Assembly (NCBI RefSeq): GCF_036885605.1
Contig: NZ_CP142523.1
Coordinates: 2,170,001 to 2,234,000 of the forward strand
DNA: 64,000 nt
Reading direction: 5' to 3'
DNA from: Janthinobacterium sp. TB1-E2
GTDB lineage: Bacteria > Pseudomonadota > Gammaproteobacteria > Burkholderiales > Burkholderiaceae_D
Position 1 is the first letter of the stretch; each line of letters opens with the position of its first letter. Below, one piece after another: positions 1 to 8,400 of this stretch. Under the pieces are notes generated by a model. The model was not told the DNA's origin. It saw nothing but the letters and a program-made list of their open reading frames with translations, and ran no database searches. The position numbers and the translations under genes were made by a program.

Positions 1-362
1 TATTCGCCGTTGTCGAGACGCACGCTGATCTGGTAAGCCTGTGCCTGCTGCTTGCGGCCTTCGACCTGGTTGCCCACGACGCCGCCGGCGACGGCGCCCG
101 CCACGGTGGCGGCCGTGCGGCCGCTGCCTGAACCGATGGTATTGCCCAGCAGGGCGCCGGCGATGCCGCCGACCACGGCGCCGGCGCCGCTGGTTTGACC
201 ACCACCCTGCACGATCTGGATGGAATCGACAGTGCCGTACATGGCGGACTCAGGCTGGTTGGCCGGGTAATACTGTTGTGACTGGGAAGGGCCGGTGGCG
301 CAACCGCTGAGTACGGCTGTGGCGGCGAGCATCAGTGCGGCCAAGGTGGCGTTGGTTTTCAT
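1..362 (-). CDS. Glycine-zipper (17 kDa surface antigen type) outer-membrane lipoprotein, partial
   Basis: The gene reads leftward and runs off the window edge, so its C-terminus is missing. The start is the ATG at 362, with AGGAG about 8 bases upstream. The first 20 residues form a lipoprotein signal peptide ending in the lipobox LSGC, so the mature protein is expected to be lipid-anchored. Around residues 55-100 there is a stretch rich in Gly and Ala (GGIAGALLGN, AGAVAGGVVGNQ), the two-helix glycine zipper typical of SlyB/PcP/17-kDa antigen proteins. These are structural or stress-related envelope lipoproteins without a known enzymatic activity. It is divergent from the secreted protein at 632; the shared 269-base gap contains paired dyads. 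The family is well supported; the specific function is unknown. Confidence 0.85.
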   Translation of the reverse strand, partial: MKTNATLAALMLAATAVLSGCATGPSQSQQYYPANQPESAMYGTVDSIQIVQGGGQTSGAGAVVGGIAGALLGNTIGSGSGRTAATVAGAVAGGVVGNQVEGRKQQAQAYQISVRLDNGE

Positions 363-420
363 TTTATTCTCCTGACGAGGTGAGGGTGTAGTGCCATCTT
401 AGTCATGCCCCCGTCCCGGG

Positions 421-556
421 TCTGTACGCTGCCGCACGTAGTTATTTGCTGCCAAAAATGGTATTTTTTACCGTGGCGATCCACCAAAACGTTGTTATTT
501 CTCCCTGTATCCCTTTCGCTTTCAAAATAAATTACTTGTGTACGGCAGCGTACAGA
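421..556. promoter_or_regulatory. Paired TGTACG-type dyads in a divergent promoter region
   Basis: A perfect dyad TGTACG-GCAG-CGTACA occupies 539-554. A related, imperfect copy (TGTACG-CTGC-CGCACG) lies at 423-438. The 14 bases at 421-434 are the exact reverse complement of 543-556, so the two sites face each other about 110 bases apart. They sit between the divergent genes starting at 362 and 632. This arrangement suggests operators for one dimeric regulator acting on both genes, possibly by looping. The regulator is not identified, and a pure RNA or DNA hairpin role cannot be excluded. Confidence 0.5.
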
Positions 557-631
557 AGAGCGGCGACTATCCACGTAAAACGGTAGTCATGCCAAGCAGA
601 CATGTTTGGTACCACCAGGGAGAAATACAAT

Positions 632-1186
632 ATGAACAAGAATAAGCTTTTCACCGCCATCGTCGTCAGCCTGGCATGCGCCGCCTGGGGCGGCCAGGCA
701 GTGGCCGCCACGCCGGAAGCAAAAGCAGCCTACAAGGCGGCCAATGAACAGGCGGCCCTGAACTACAAGCTGGCGCATGCCGAGTGCGAAAAAATCACGG
801 GCAACCCGAAGGATGTCTGCATCGCCGAAGCGAAGGCCGTGCGTACCTACGATGAAGCCGTGGCCCAGGCGCAATATACGAATACCCTGCGCGCCTACAC
901 CAAGGCGCGCATCAAGATTGCCGATGCCAATTACGACGTCGACCTGGCGCGCTGCAATGCGGTGACCGGCAACGACAAGGATGTCTGCGTCAAGCTGGCC
1001 AAGTCCACCAAGGTGGCGGCCCTGGCCGACGCCAAGGCGGACAAGAAAGTCATCGAAGCGCGCAGCGATGCGCGTGAAGCAAAAAGAAAAGCCGAGTACA
1101 AGGTCGCGACAGAAAAATGCGATGCATTAGCCGGCGCAGCCAAGGATGACTGTATCAAGGCTGCAAAAACCCAGTTTGGCTACTGA
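632..1186 (+). CDS. Secreted Ala/Lys-rich protein with three Cys-pair repeats, function unknown
   Basis: The protein has 184 residues. The start is the ATG at 632, preceded by GGGAGAAA. A Sec signal peptide (residues 1-25, ending in AVA-A) predicts export to the periplasm. The mature protein is alanine- and lysine-rich and probably helical. A motif C-x2-[IVL]-[TA]-G-x2-KD-[VD]-C occurs three times: CEKITGNPKDVC, CNAVTGNDKDVC and CDALAGAAKDDC. The copies are spaced about 50 residues apart, so six cysteines could form three local disulphides. I do not recognise a named family. Its neighbours are envelope lipoproteins (glycine-zipper at 1-362, BON at 1269), which fits a cell-envelope role, but no function can be assigned. 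Confidence 0.75.
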   Translation: MNKNKLFTAIVVSLACAAWGGQAVAATPEAKAAYKAANEQAALNYKLAHAECEKITGNPKDVCIAEAKAVRTYDEAVAQAQYTNTLRAYTKARIKIADANYDVDLARCNAVTGNDKDVCVKLAKSTKVAALADAKADKKVIEARSDAREAKRKAEYKVATEKCDALAGAAKDDCIKAAKTQFGY

Positions 1187-1268
1187 GCTCCATCCGGCGC
1201 GCAGTCACCACACTGGTATAAGAAGCTCATTGTGAGCACATTGATTGACCACTCCTAAGGAAAAAACC

Positions 1269-1580
1269 ATGAAATTCACTAAATCTATCGCTACTGGCCT
1301 TTTCGTCGCTTCCCTGTTCGCCGTTGCAGGTTGCGCTTCGACCCCAACCAAGGAAGGCACGGGCGAGTACATCGACGACGCCGCGATCACCACCAAAGTG
1401 AAGGCCAGCATCTTCAATGAGCCTACCCTGAAATCGACGGAAATCAACGTGGAAACCTTCAAGGGCGTGGTTCAGCTGAGCGGCTTCGTTGCCCAGCCAG
1501 CCGATGCCGCCAAAGCGGGTGAAGTTGCCCGTGGCGTCAAGGGCGTGAAGTCGGTGAAAAACGACATCCGCGTCAAGTAA
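1269..1580 (+). CDS. BON-domain lipoprotein
   Basis: The protein has 103 residues. The start is the ATG at 1269, with AAGGA eight bases upstream. The signal peptide ends in the lipobox VAGC at about residue 20, so this is a lipoprotein. Residues 35-103 form one BON domain: DDAAITTKVKASIF, then a central strand region with GVVQLSGFV, and an end with VKSVKNDI. BON domains bind phospholipid or other envelope surfaces and occur in OsmY/DolP-type proteins that respond to osmotic or envelope stress. OsmY and DolP carry two BON domains, so this is a minimal single-domain version. A short dyad (GCTCA-TTG-TGAGC) lies at 1226-1238 in the 82-base upstream gap. Confidence 0.88.
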   Translation: MKFTKSIATGLFVASLFAVAGCASTPTKEGTGEYIDDAAITTKVKASIFNEPTLKSTEINVETFKGVVQLSGFVAQPADAAKAGEVARGVKGVKSVKNDIRVK

Positions 1581-1591
1581 TGGCCTGACCT

Positions 1592-1626
1592 GCCGCAGCG
1601 GCCAGCCCCACGGCTGGCGCTGCGGC
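1592..1626 (+). terminator. Strong GC-rich stem-loop after the BON gene (no U-tract)
   Basis: The arms GCCGCAGC-G-GCCAGCC (1592-1607) and GGCTGGC-GCTGCGGC (1612-1626) pair with one bulged base and a four-base loop. The hairpin begins 12 bases after the BON stop codon and ends 26 bases before the next start. There is no T-run, so it may only slow polymerase or protect the upstream mRNA end; it is not a canonical intrinsic terminator. Confidence 0.4.
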
Positions 1627-1652
1627 CCACCACCGACCGTCGCGGGAATCGC

Positions 1653-2852
1653 ATGCATATCCAGCCTTCAGATACCCCGCCCGAGCCGGTGGCGGCTGCC
1701 TCCACCGAGCCTGCCGGGCCACCTCCCGGCACGCCCGTGGAGCACCTAGACGCATCCTTGCGTTTGCCGCTGCATGTCAATGCGCGTGGCATGGCGCTGG
1801 GCATCATCGCCACCGTCAGCTTCATTTATGCGCTGCAGTGGGCACAGAAATTCCTCATTCCCGTCATCTTCGGCATTTTCATTGCCTACACCCTCAATCC
1901 CGTCGTTGCCTGGCTGGAAAAGCTGCGCCTGCCGCGCGCCATCGGCACCACGGTCGTCACGGCCCTGATCCTGTTCGGCTCCATCGTCGTGGTCGAGCGC
2001 GTGCAGGGCGAATTCGAATCCATCGTTGAAGAGTTGCCAGCCGCCACGCATAAACTGTCGCGCCTGATCGCCGCCAATACGGGTGGCAAGAACAGCACCT
2101 TCCAGAAGATGCAGGCCGTGGCCAATGAGATCGAGCAAGTGGCCGCCGGCGCCGAGGCGCGCCGCAACAACCGCCGCGCCGCGGCAGCGTCCGAAGGCCC
2201 CAATTTCAAGATCATGGACTGGGTCTGGGCCGGCTCGCTGGGTCTGGTGGGCTTTGTCAGCCAGGCCACCATGGTCATCTTCCTCGTGTTTTTCCTGCTG
2301 CTGTCGGGCGACACCTTCAAGCGCAAGCTCGTCAAGCTGACGGGACCGTCGCTGAGCCGCAAGAAGGTCACCGTGCACATCCTGGAAGACATCAATACCT
2401 CGATCCAGAACTATATGTTCATGCTGCTCGTCACGAATGGCTTGCTGGCCGTCCTGATGTGGATCGCCCTGCGCGTGATCGGCCTGGAAAACGCGGGCGC
2501 CTGGGCCATCGTGGCCGGCTTGCTGCACATCATGCCGTACTTCGGCCCCTTGCTCATCACCATCGCCACGGGGCTCGTCGCCTTTTTGCAGTTCGAATCG
2601 CTGGAAATGGTCTTGCTGGTGACGGGCACGTCGATGGCCATCGCCACGCTGGTCGGCACTTTTGTCACCACGTGGATGACGGGGCGCATCGCCCGCATGA
2701 ACCCCACGGCCGTCTTCATCAGCCTGCTGTTCTGGGGCTGGCTGTGGGGCGTCTGGGGCTTGCTGCTGGGCGTACCCATCATCGTCATCGTGAAGGTCGT
2801 GGCCGAGCGCGTGCAGGGCATGGAAGTGGTGGCGGAATTGCTGGGCGAGTAA
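1653..2852 (+). CDS. AI-2E/PerM-family transporter
   Basis: The protein has 399 residues, normal for the family. The start is the ATG at 1653, preceded by CGGGAA. After a Pro/Ala-rich cytosolic N-terminus of about 50 residues come two hydrophobic segments at roughly 50-95. A long, partly amphipathic region with a basic stretch (RRNNRRAAAA) follows, then a cluster of membrane helices from about residue 195 to the end. Family members include PerM, YhhT and TqsA. Some export autoinducer-2 or Na+, but most have no proven substrate, so substrate assignment would be a guess. It is convergent with the BrkB-family gene, separated by a bidirectional terminator at 2869-2896. Confidence 0.88.
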   Translation: MHIQPSDTPPEPVAAASTEPAGPPPGTPVEHLDASLRLPLHVNARGMALGIIATVSFIYALQWAQKFLIPVIFGIFIAYTLNPVVAWLEKLRLPRAIGTTVVTALILFGSIVVVERVQGEFESIVEELPAATHKLSRLIAANTGGKNSTFQKMQAVANEIEQVAAGAEARRNNRRAAAASEGPNFKIMDWVWAGSLGLVGFVSQATMVIFLVFFLLLSGDTFKRKLVKLTGPSLSRKKVTVHILEDINTSIQNYMFMLLVTNGLLAVLMWIALRVIGLENAGAWAIVAGLLHIMPYFGPLLITIATGLVAFLQFESLEMVLLVTGTSMAIATLVGTFVTTWMTGRIARMNPTAVFISLLFWGWLWGVWGLLLGVPIIVIVKVVAERVQGMEVVAELLGE

Positions 2853-2868
2853 GTTGATGCTGCATAAG

Positions 2869-2896
2869 AACAACGGCGCCCGCGGGCGCCGTTGTT
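2869..2896. terminator. Bidirectional hairpin between convergent genes
   Basis: This is a perfect 12-base inverted repeat, AACAACGGCGCC and GGCGCCGTTGTT, with a CGCG loop. It lies 17 bases after the AI-2E-family stop codon and 14 bases from the end of the opposing BrkB-family gene. The GC-rich stem with AA/TT flanks fits a bidirectional terminator, though the T-tracts are short. Confidence 0.7.
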
Positions 2897-2909
2897 ACGT
2901 GCAGACTGC

Positions 2910-3857
2910 CTACGATTGGTGGCGTTTCAATATCTTCACTTGCAGGTCGCCGTCTTCCGTCTTCGGCATATCCTTCATGCTGCCCAGTTGCAGGGCGAAC
3001 TGGCGCGTGAATTCGGCGCCCAGGAAGAAGATTTGCGCCGAGTAATATACCCACAGCAGCAGCGCCACCAGCGAACCGGCCGCGCCATAGCTGCTGGCCA
3101 CGCCGCTATTGCCAATATACACGCCAATCGCATATTTCCCCAGTGAAAACATGAAAGCCGTGCCGATGGCGCCGATCAGCACGTCGCGCCAGGACAGGCG
3201 CACGCGCGGCAGCATTTTATAGATGACGGCAAACAGGCTGGCGATGACGGCAAAGCCGATCAGGTTCGACAGGATGGTAAACAGCACGGCCGTGTCTTTC
3301 CACACGCCTTCCCAGAAGTTGGCGAGGATGGCCATGGCGGCGTTGACCACCAGCGACACCATCAGCAGGAAGGCCAGCACCAGTACCAGGCCGAACGACA
3401 GCAGGCGCGTGCGCAGCATGTCCCAGGCGCCCGCTTCCTTCAAGGGCGGCACTTGCCAGATTTCATCGAGACTGGCTTTCAGTTCGGCAAACACGCTGGT
3501 GGCGCCAAACAGCAGCAGGGCGCTGGCGATGAGGGTGGCGATGCGGCCCTGTTCATGGTTTTTCGCGCCGGCCAGCACGAGCTGAATGGCTTCGGCGCCC
3601 TGCGTGCCCAGCAAGCCCTGCAATTGCCCCATCAGCTCGCCGCGCGCGGCGGCCGGGCCATAGAAAAAGCCGGCGATGGCGATCACCAGCACGAGGATGG
3701 GGGCGATGGAAAACAGGGTGTAATAGGCGAGGGCGGCGCCCTTGCTCGAGGCGCGGTGTTCCAGCCATTCAGTGACGGAACAGACGAGGACACTGCGCAT
3801 CTGCTTGCTGAACGGCGCCAGGCTGGCCAGTTTGGGATAGCGGGTAGAGAAATTCAT
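2910..3857 (-). CDS. YihY/BrkB-family inner-membrane protein
   Basis: The protein has 315 residues from the ATG at 3857; a TTG at 3869 would add four residues. Six hydrophobic segments are spread over residues 45-280. Family hallmarks include the N-terminal ALAYYTLFSIAPIL segment, the LDEIWQVPP region and the C-terminal SYGAAGSLVALLLWVYYSAQ segment. The family was once annotated as ribonuclease BN by mistake. Its real role is uncertain, with transport or virulence-linked envelope functions suggested. The gene lies downstream of the OmpA-like gene on the same strand but is separated from it by a terminator at 3872-3895, so it is probably transcribed on its own or by read-through. Confidence 0.9.
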   Translation of the reverse strand: MNFSTRYPKLASLAPFSKQMRSVLVCSVTEWLEHRASSKGAALAYYTLFSIAPILVLVIAIAGFFYGPAAARGELMGQLQGLLGTQGAEAIQLVLAGAKNHEQGRIATLIASALLLFGATSVFAELKASLDEIWQVPPLKEAGAWDMLRTRLLSFGLVLVLAFLLMVSLVVNAAMAILANFWEGVWKDTAVLFTILSNLIGFAVIASLFAVIYKMLPRVRLSWRDVLIGAIGTAFMFSLGKYAIGVYIGNSGVASSYGAAGSLVALLLWVYYSAQIFFLGAEFTRQFALQLGSMKDMPKTEDGDLQVKILKRHQS

Positions 3858-3871
3858 GGTGGCTTTCAATG

Positions 3872-3895
3872 CAAAAAGGGGCGTGAGCCCCTTTT
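3872..3895 (-). terminator. Intrinsic terminator of the ompA-like gene
   Basis: The arms AAAAAGGGGC and GCCCCTTTTT enclose a GTGA loop between the end of the OmpA-like gene (3929) and the start of the BrkB-family gene (3857). On the minus strand the stem is followed by a run of five T. The plus-strand T-run is longer, so it could also work in that direction, but no plus-strand gene reaches it. Confidence 0.75.
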
Positions 3896-3928
3896 TTTTA
3901 ATTCACAAGTGGCGTACCACTGTTCAGC

Positions 3929-4957
3929 TTACTGCACGCGGCGTTCGATGGTGATTTGCTCCACTTCAACGCGGCGGTTTGGTTCCAGGCACTTGATCAG
4001 GTCGGCACGTTTCTTGTTGTTGCACGTGACGACAGGATTCGTGGAGCCCTTGCCTTCGGCCGTCAGGCGGTTGGCGGCGACACCGTGGGCGACCAGGTAT
4101 TCCTTGACTGCATCAGCGCGCTGCTGCGACAGTTTCAGGTTGTACTTGGGCGAACCGATGCGGTCGGCATAACCACTGATGACGACGTTGTTGACGTCCG
4201 GTGCTGCCGTCAGCACACGTGCGATTTCGTCGAGCTTGGTCTGTGTCGGACCCAGCTTGGCGCTGTCGAACGCGAACAGTTCCGTTGCCGACATCGTCAC
4301 TTTTTCAAAGCGTGCTGGTGGCGGTGGCGGCGGTGGCGGCGGCACGACCACGACCACTTCTTCACGCACTGGCGGCGGTGGCGGTGGTGGCGGCGGTGCT
4401 GGCGGTTTGTTGAACGCGTAATTCAGGCCCACGGTGACGTAGTAGTTGTTAGCCTTGCTGCTCGGGTCGAACGTGTTGCCGCGCAGGAAACCGTGGACGT
4501 TGCGCACGTCAGCCTGGACGGACAGTTGATCGGTGATGCTGGACTGGAAACCCAGGCCCACGCTGGCGTATGGCGAGCTCTTGCTGCGCTCACCGAAGGC
4601 GAAGCTGGTGTCCTTGTCGCGTTGCATACCGGCACCGACCAGCAGGAAGGGACGGAAGGCTTTGCGCGAGAACATGTACAAGCCGTCTACGCCCAGCGTA
4701 TTTTGCTGGTAGCGCTGACCGCCATCCTTGGAACGTGCATACGTGGTGCCCAGCTGGATATCCCAGTCCTGGGAAACAGGCTTACCGAAGCGCAAGCCTG
4801 CGCCATAGCCGGTTTTATCCGTGGCGAAGTCGGAATCTGGCTTGAGTGCGTTGATGCTAGGTTGAATATACCAGGAGGGATTGATTTCCTGGGCCTGTGC
4901 GCCGAGGGCAGAGCACAGGACTGCGGCGGCAACGGCGATTTTTTTTAGATTATTCAC
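3929..4957 (-). CDS. OmpA-family outer-membrane protein
   Basis: The protein has 342 residues. The start is a GTG at 4957 with GGGAG eight bases upstream. A signal peptide (residues 1-22, ending AQA-Q) is followed by an eight-stranded beta-barrel of about 160 residues. Next comes a proline-rich hinge at about 183-215 with two runs of nine prolines around a REEVVVVV segment. The C-terminal OmpA domain binds peptidoglycan and contains NNVVISGYADRIGSP and LSQQRADAVKEYL. Two cysteines near the C-terminus (VTCNN, IKCLE) are typical of the family. The protein should tether the outer membrane to the wall and act as a structural porin. The 471-base upstream region suggests a long regulatory leader. 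Confidence 0.95.
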   Translation of the reverse strand: MNNLKKIAVAAAVLCSALGAQAQEINPSWYIQPSINALKPDSDFATDKTGYGAGLRFGKPVSQDWDIQLGTTYARSKDGGQRYQQNTLGVDGLYMFSRKAFRPFLLVGAGMQRDKDTSFAFGERSKSSPYASVGLGFQSSITDQLSVQADVRNVHGFLRGNTFDPSSKANNYYVTVGLNYAFNKPPAPPPPPPPPPVREEVVVVVPPPPPPPPPARFEKVTMSATELFAFDSAKLGPTQTKLDEIARVLTAAPDVNNVVISGYADRIGSPKYNLKLSQQRADAVKEYLVAHGVAANRLTAEGKGSTNPVVTCNNKKRADLIKCLEPNRRVEVEQITIERRVQ

Positions 4958-5428
4958 AAGTAACTCCCAACGTTGATAAGAGATTTTCTCTACGGCATCA
5001 AAACGACATCTTGCTACACGTGCTATTGCTAGAGATCGACCACACTTCCAGGTGCGTTTTCTTGCGATAAATGCACTGCTGTTGGACTAGAGAATACGGT
5101 TGCAGGTTCAGGTGGTCGGTGCGCTGGCGCACAAAGCATTGCGGTATATCAATGGTGTTGCAGATTCACGACAATGACTTTGCTGTTGAAAAAAACTAAT
5201 TTGCTAGGTGAAACTTTTACAAGCACGCCACTTCCTGGCGCCGCGGCAAGAGGCAATCGTACGACTTGTCACCTGCATGCCACTGTATATTAGCAACAAT
5301 GATGAGCTTGATAACTAATATTACATTGATGTTGTATTCCTGCCGCGTTCCGTTGCTTTTCCAGGCTTCCGCCAAGCAACTTTTGCGCGCCGCAGCCAGC
5401 TCCGCCACTTTTCATCAAGGAGTCACCC
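4958..5428. other. 471-base intergenic region between the ompA-like and alpha-2-macroglobulin genes
   Basis: No gene is apparent here. The region is clearly poorer in GC than its neighbours and separates two divergent genes, so it must hold both promoters. The ompA-like side contains the GGGAG ribosome-binding site just before the GTG. The other side has AAGGAG before the GTG at 5429 and AT-rich stretches around 5280-5340 that could carry a promoter. I could not choose a convincing -35/-10 pair on either strand. Confidence 0.6.
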
Positions 5429-8400
5429 GTGCCTGACCTGCCCCGTATTTTTTCTTCCCCGCTGACTGGCAAACTGGGGGCCTTGTGCCTGCTGCTGTCG
5501 CTGGGCTCGGCGACGCCGGCCTGGGCCGATAGCGGCGTATCCGTGTTTTCACCGAGCGGCACGGTCAAGGCCGTACGCCAGGTACGGGCGCAGTTCGCCA
5601 CGCCGATGGTGCCGTTCGGCGACATGGGCTTGCCCGCGCCGTTCGCCATCGATTGCGGCAAGGCCGAGCCTGCCGTCGTGGCGGGCGCGGGGCGCTGGGC
5701 CGACGAGCGCAACTGGAACTTCGATTTCGAGCGCGACTTGCCGGCCGGCGTGGCCTGCAGCTTCGCCTTGAAGCCGGGGCTGAAGGACCAGGCGGGCCAG
5801 GCCTTGCAGGGGACGACGTCGTACCGTTTCACCACGGGCGGCCCGGCCATCGTCGAGGCCGTACCGTATGACGGCCAGCCGTACATCGATGAAAACCAGA
5901 TCTTCGTGCTGGGCCTGGACGCCGCGCCGAACGAGGCCAGCGTGGCCGCCAACGCGTATTGCCGCGCCGATGGCATCAATGAAAAGATTCCCGTACGCCT
6001 GTTCAAAGGCAAGGAACTGGAGCAGGTATTGACCCTGCGTAAGAGCTTTCTCGACCGCTACCTGACCGTGTATTTCAAGAAGCGGGGCGTCGTATGGAAA
6101 GCGGGCATGCCCGTGGCCAGCAAGGGCGCGCCGCCGTTGCCCGTCACCGTGCTGCAATGCAAGCGCAGCTTCCCCGCCAACGCCAAGGTGTCGCTCGTGT
6201 GGGGCGAGGGCATCGCCAGTGCCAGCGGCATCGCCACGGAGAAAGCGCAAACCCTGCGGTTCAAAACGCGTCCCGACTTCACGGCCAAATTCAGCTGCGA
6301 GCGCAGCAACCCGAAGGAGCAATGCATACCCTTCCTGCCCATGCGCGTGCAGTTTTCCGCGCCCGTGAGCGCCGCGCAGGTGCGCGCCATGACCTTGAAG
6401 GGGGGAGGAAAGACGTATGCGCCGACGATTTCAAAAGAGGAGGAAAAGGCGGAATTCCTGTACAGCGCCGCCTTCAACGGCCCCTTTCCCGTGCAAGCGA
6501 GTTTTGTCTTGAGCCTGCCGCCGAAGCTGACGGATGACGCGGGCCGCGCCTTGCTCAATCGCGCGCGCTTCCCCATGACGGTGCGCACGGGGGAACAGCC
6601 GCCGCTGCTCAAATTCCCGGCCCCGTTCGGCATCATCGAAGCGAAGGGCGACGGCTTGCTGCCCGTGACGGTGCGCAATATCGAACCCGTGCTGTCGGGC
6701 AAGGAAGTCGTCCAGCCATCCGCAGCCGCCACGGGCGCCACCTTGCGCGTTCCCGACAATGACGACAAGTTCATCATCGAGTGGATGCAGCGCCTGGCCG
6801 GCAACGGCGACGGGGGCGAATACTGGCAGCCGTACGCGCAATATGCGGGCAACATGAGCAAATCCGTCTTGGTGGGCGCGGCCGGCACGCGTCCTATCAG
6901 CCTGCCCCGTCCCGATGGCAAGAAAACTTTTGAAGTGATCGGCATTCCGCTGCAAAAACCGGGTTTTTACGTGGTCGAACTGGCCAGCCCCATCCTTGGC
7001 AAAGTGCTGCTGGGCAAACCGACGACGGCCTATATCCGTACGGCCGCGCTGGTGACGAATCTGGCGGCCCACTTCAAGCATGGCGCGCAATCGTCGCTCG
7101 TGTGGGTGACGTCGCTCGACAAGGGCGCGCCTGTTGCGAAGGCGCAAGTGGCCGTGCGCGACTGCGCCGGCAAGCTGCTGTGGCAAGGGGCCACGGGTGC
7201 GGACGGTGTGGCGCACATTCCCGGCGAACTGGCCAATTCCAGCTGCAAGAACAACGGCCGCTACTTTATCAGTGCGCGCAGCGGCGGCGACATGACGTTC
7301 ACCCTGTCGGACTGGGTGGGCGGCATCGAAGCGTGGCGTTTCAATTTGCCCACGGACGACACGCGCGCCGACAACACCTTGCTGGCGACGGTATTTGACC
7401 GCACCTTGCTGCGCGCCGGTGAAACCGTGCACATGAAGCATTTCATACGCAAGCACACGGGCGATGGCATGAGCCTGGTCGACAAGAACAACGGTCCCGG
7501 CAGCGCCACCTCCGTCGTCATCACGCACCAGGGCAGCGACCAGAACTATCAATTGCCGCTGCGCTGGTCCGCCAGCGGCACGGCGGAAAGCGACTGGGTC
7601 ATCCCCGCCGACGCCAAGCAGGGCGAGTACAGCGTGACGATGGCGGGCCGACCATCCGGCAGTTTCCGCGTGGAAGCGTTCCGCGTGCCGACCATGAAAG
7701 CCGTGCTGCAAGGGCCGAAAGCGCCCGCCGTGCAGGCCAGGCAGCTGGCCCTCGATGCGCAAATCACGTATCTGGCCGGCGGCGCGGCCACCAACGCGCC
7801 CGTCAAGCTGCGCACGGTGCTGCAAGACAAGAGCGTGACGTTTGCCGATTATCCCGACTATAGCTTCAGCAATGGCGACGTGAAGGAAGGTCTTGTGAAA
7901 CAGGGCACCGGTTACGATGACGATGAGGGCGGGTGGCAGGACGAGGGCAATGGCGGGCATGCCGGTGCTGGCGCGGCGGCCGCGCGCGCGCAAAGCTTGA
8001 CCCTGGATAAGGCGGGCGGCGCGCGCATCGTCATCGACCAGCTGCCGCAGCTGTCCACGCCGCGCGACCTGGTGGCGGAAATGGCGTTCCAGGATGCGAA
8101 TGGCGAGACGGCATCGGTCGCCACGCGCGTCCCGCTGTGGCCATCAAACTATCTGATCGGCATCAAGCCCGACGCCTGGGCCTTGAGCAAGGATGCCTTC
8201 AAGTTCACGGTGGCCGTGCTCGGCACCAATGGCAAGCCCGTGGCGAATGCCCCAGTCGCCGTTGATTTCTTCCAACGCAACAGCTATTCGCACCGCCGGC
8301 GGCTGATTGGCGGCTTCTATGCATATGAAAACAGCAGCGAAGTGGTTAAGCTGGGCCCTGCATGCGCGGGCAAGACGGATGGCAAGGGCCTGTTGATGTG

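Noticed and set aside
4300-4420. Nucleotide repeat with GGC/GGT runs
   Set aside because: It encodes the Pro-rich hinge of the OmpA-like protein and is not an independent repeat.
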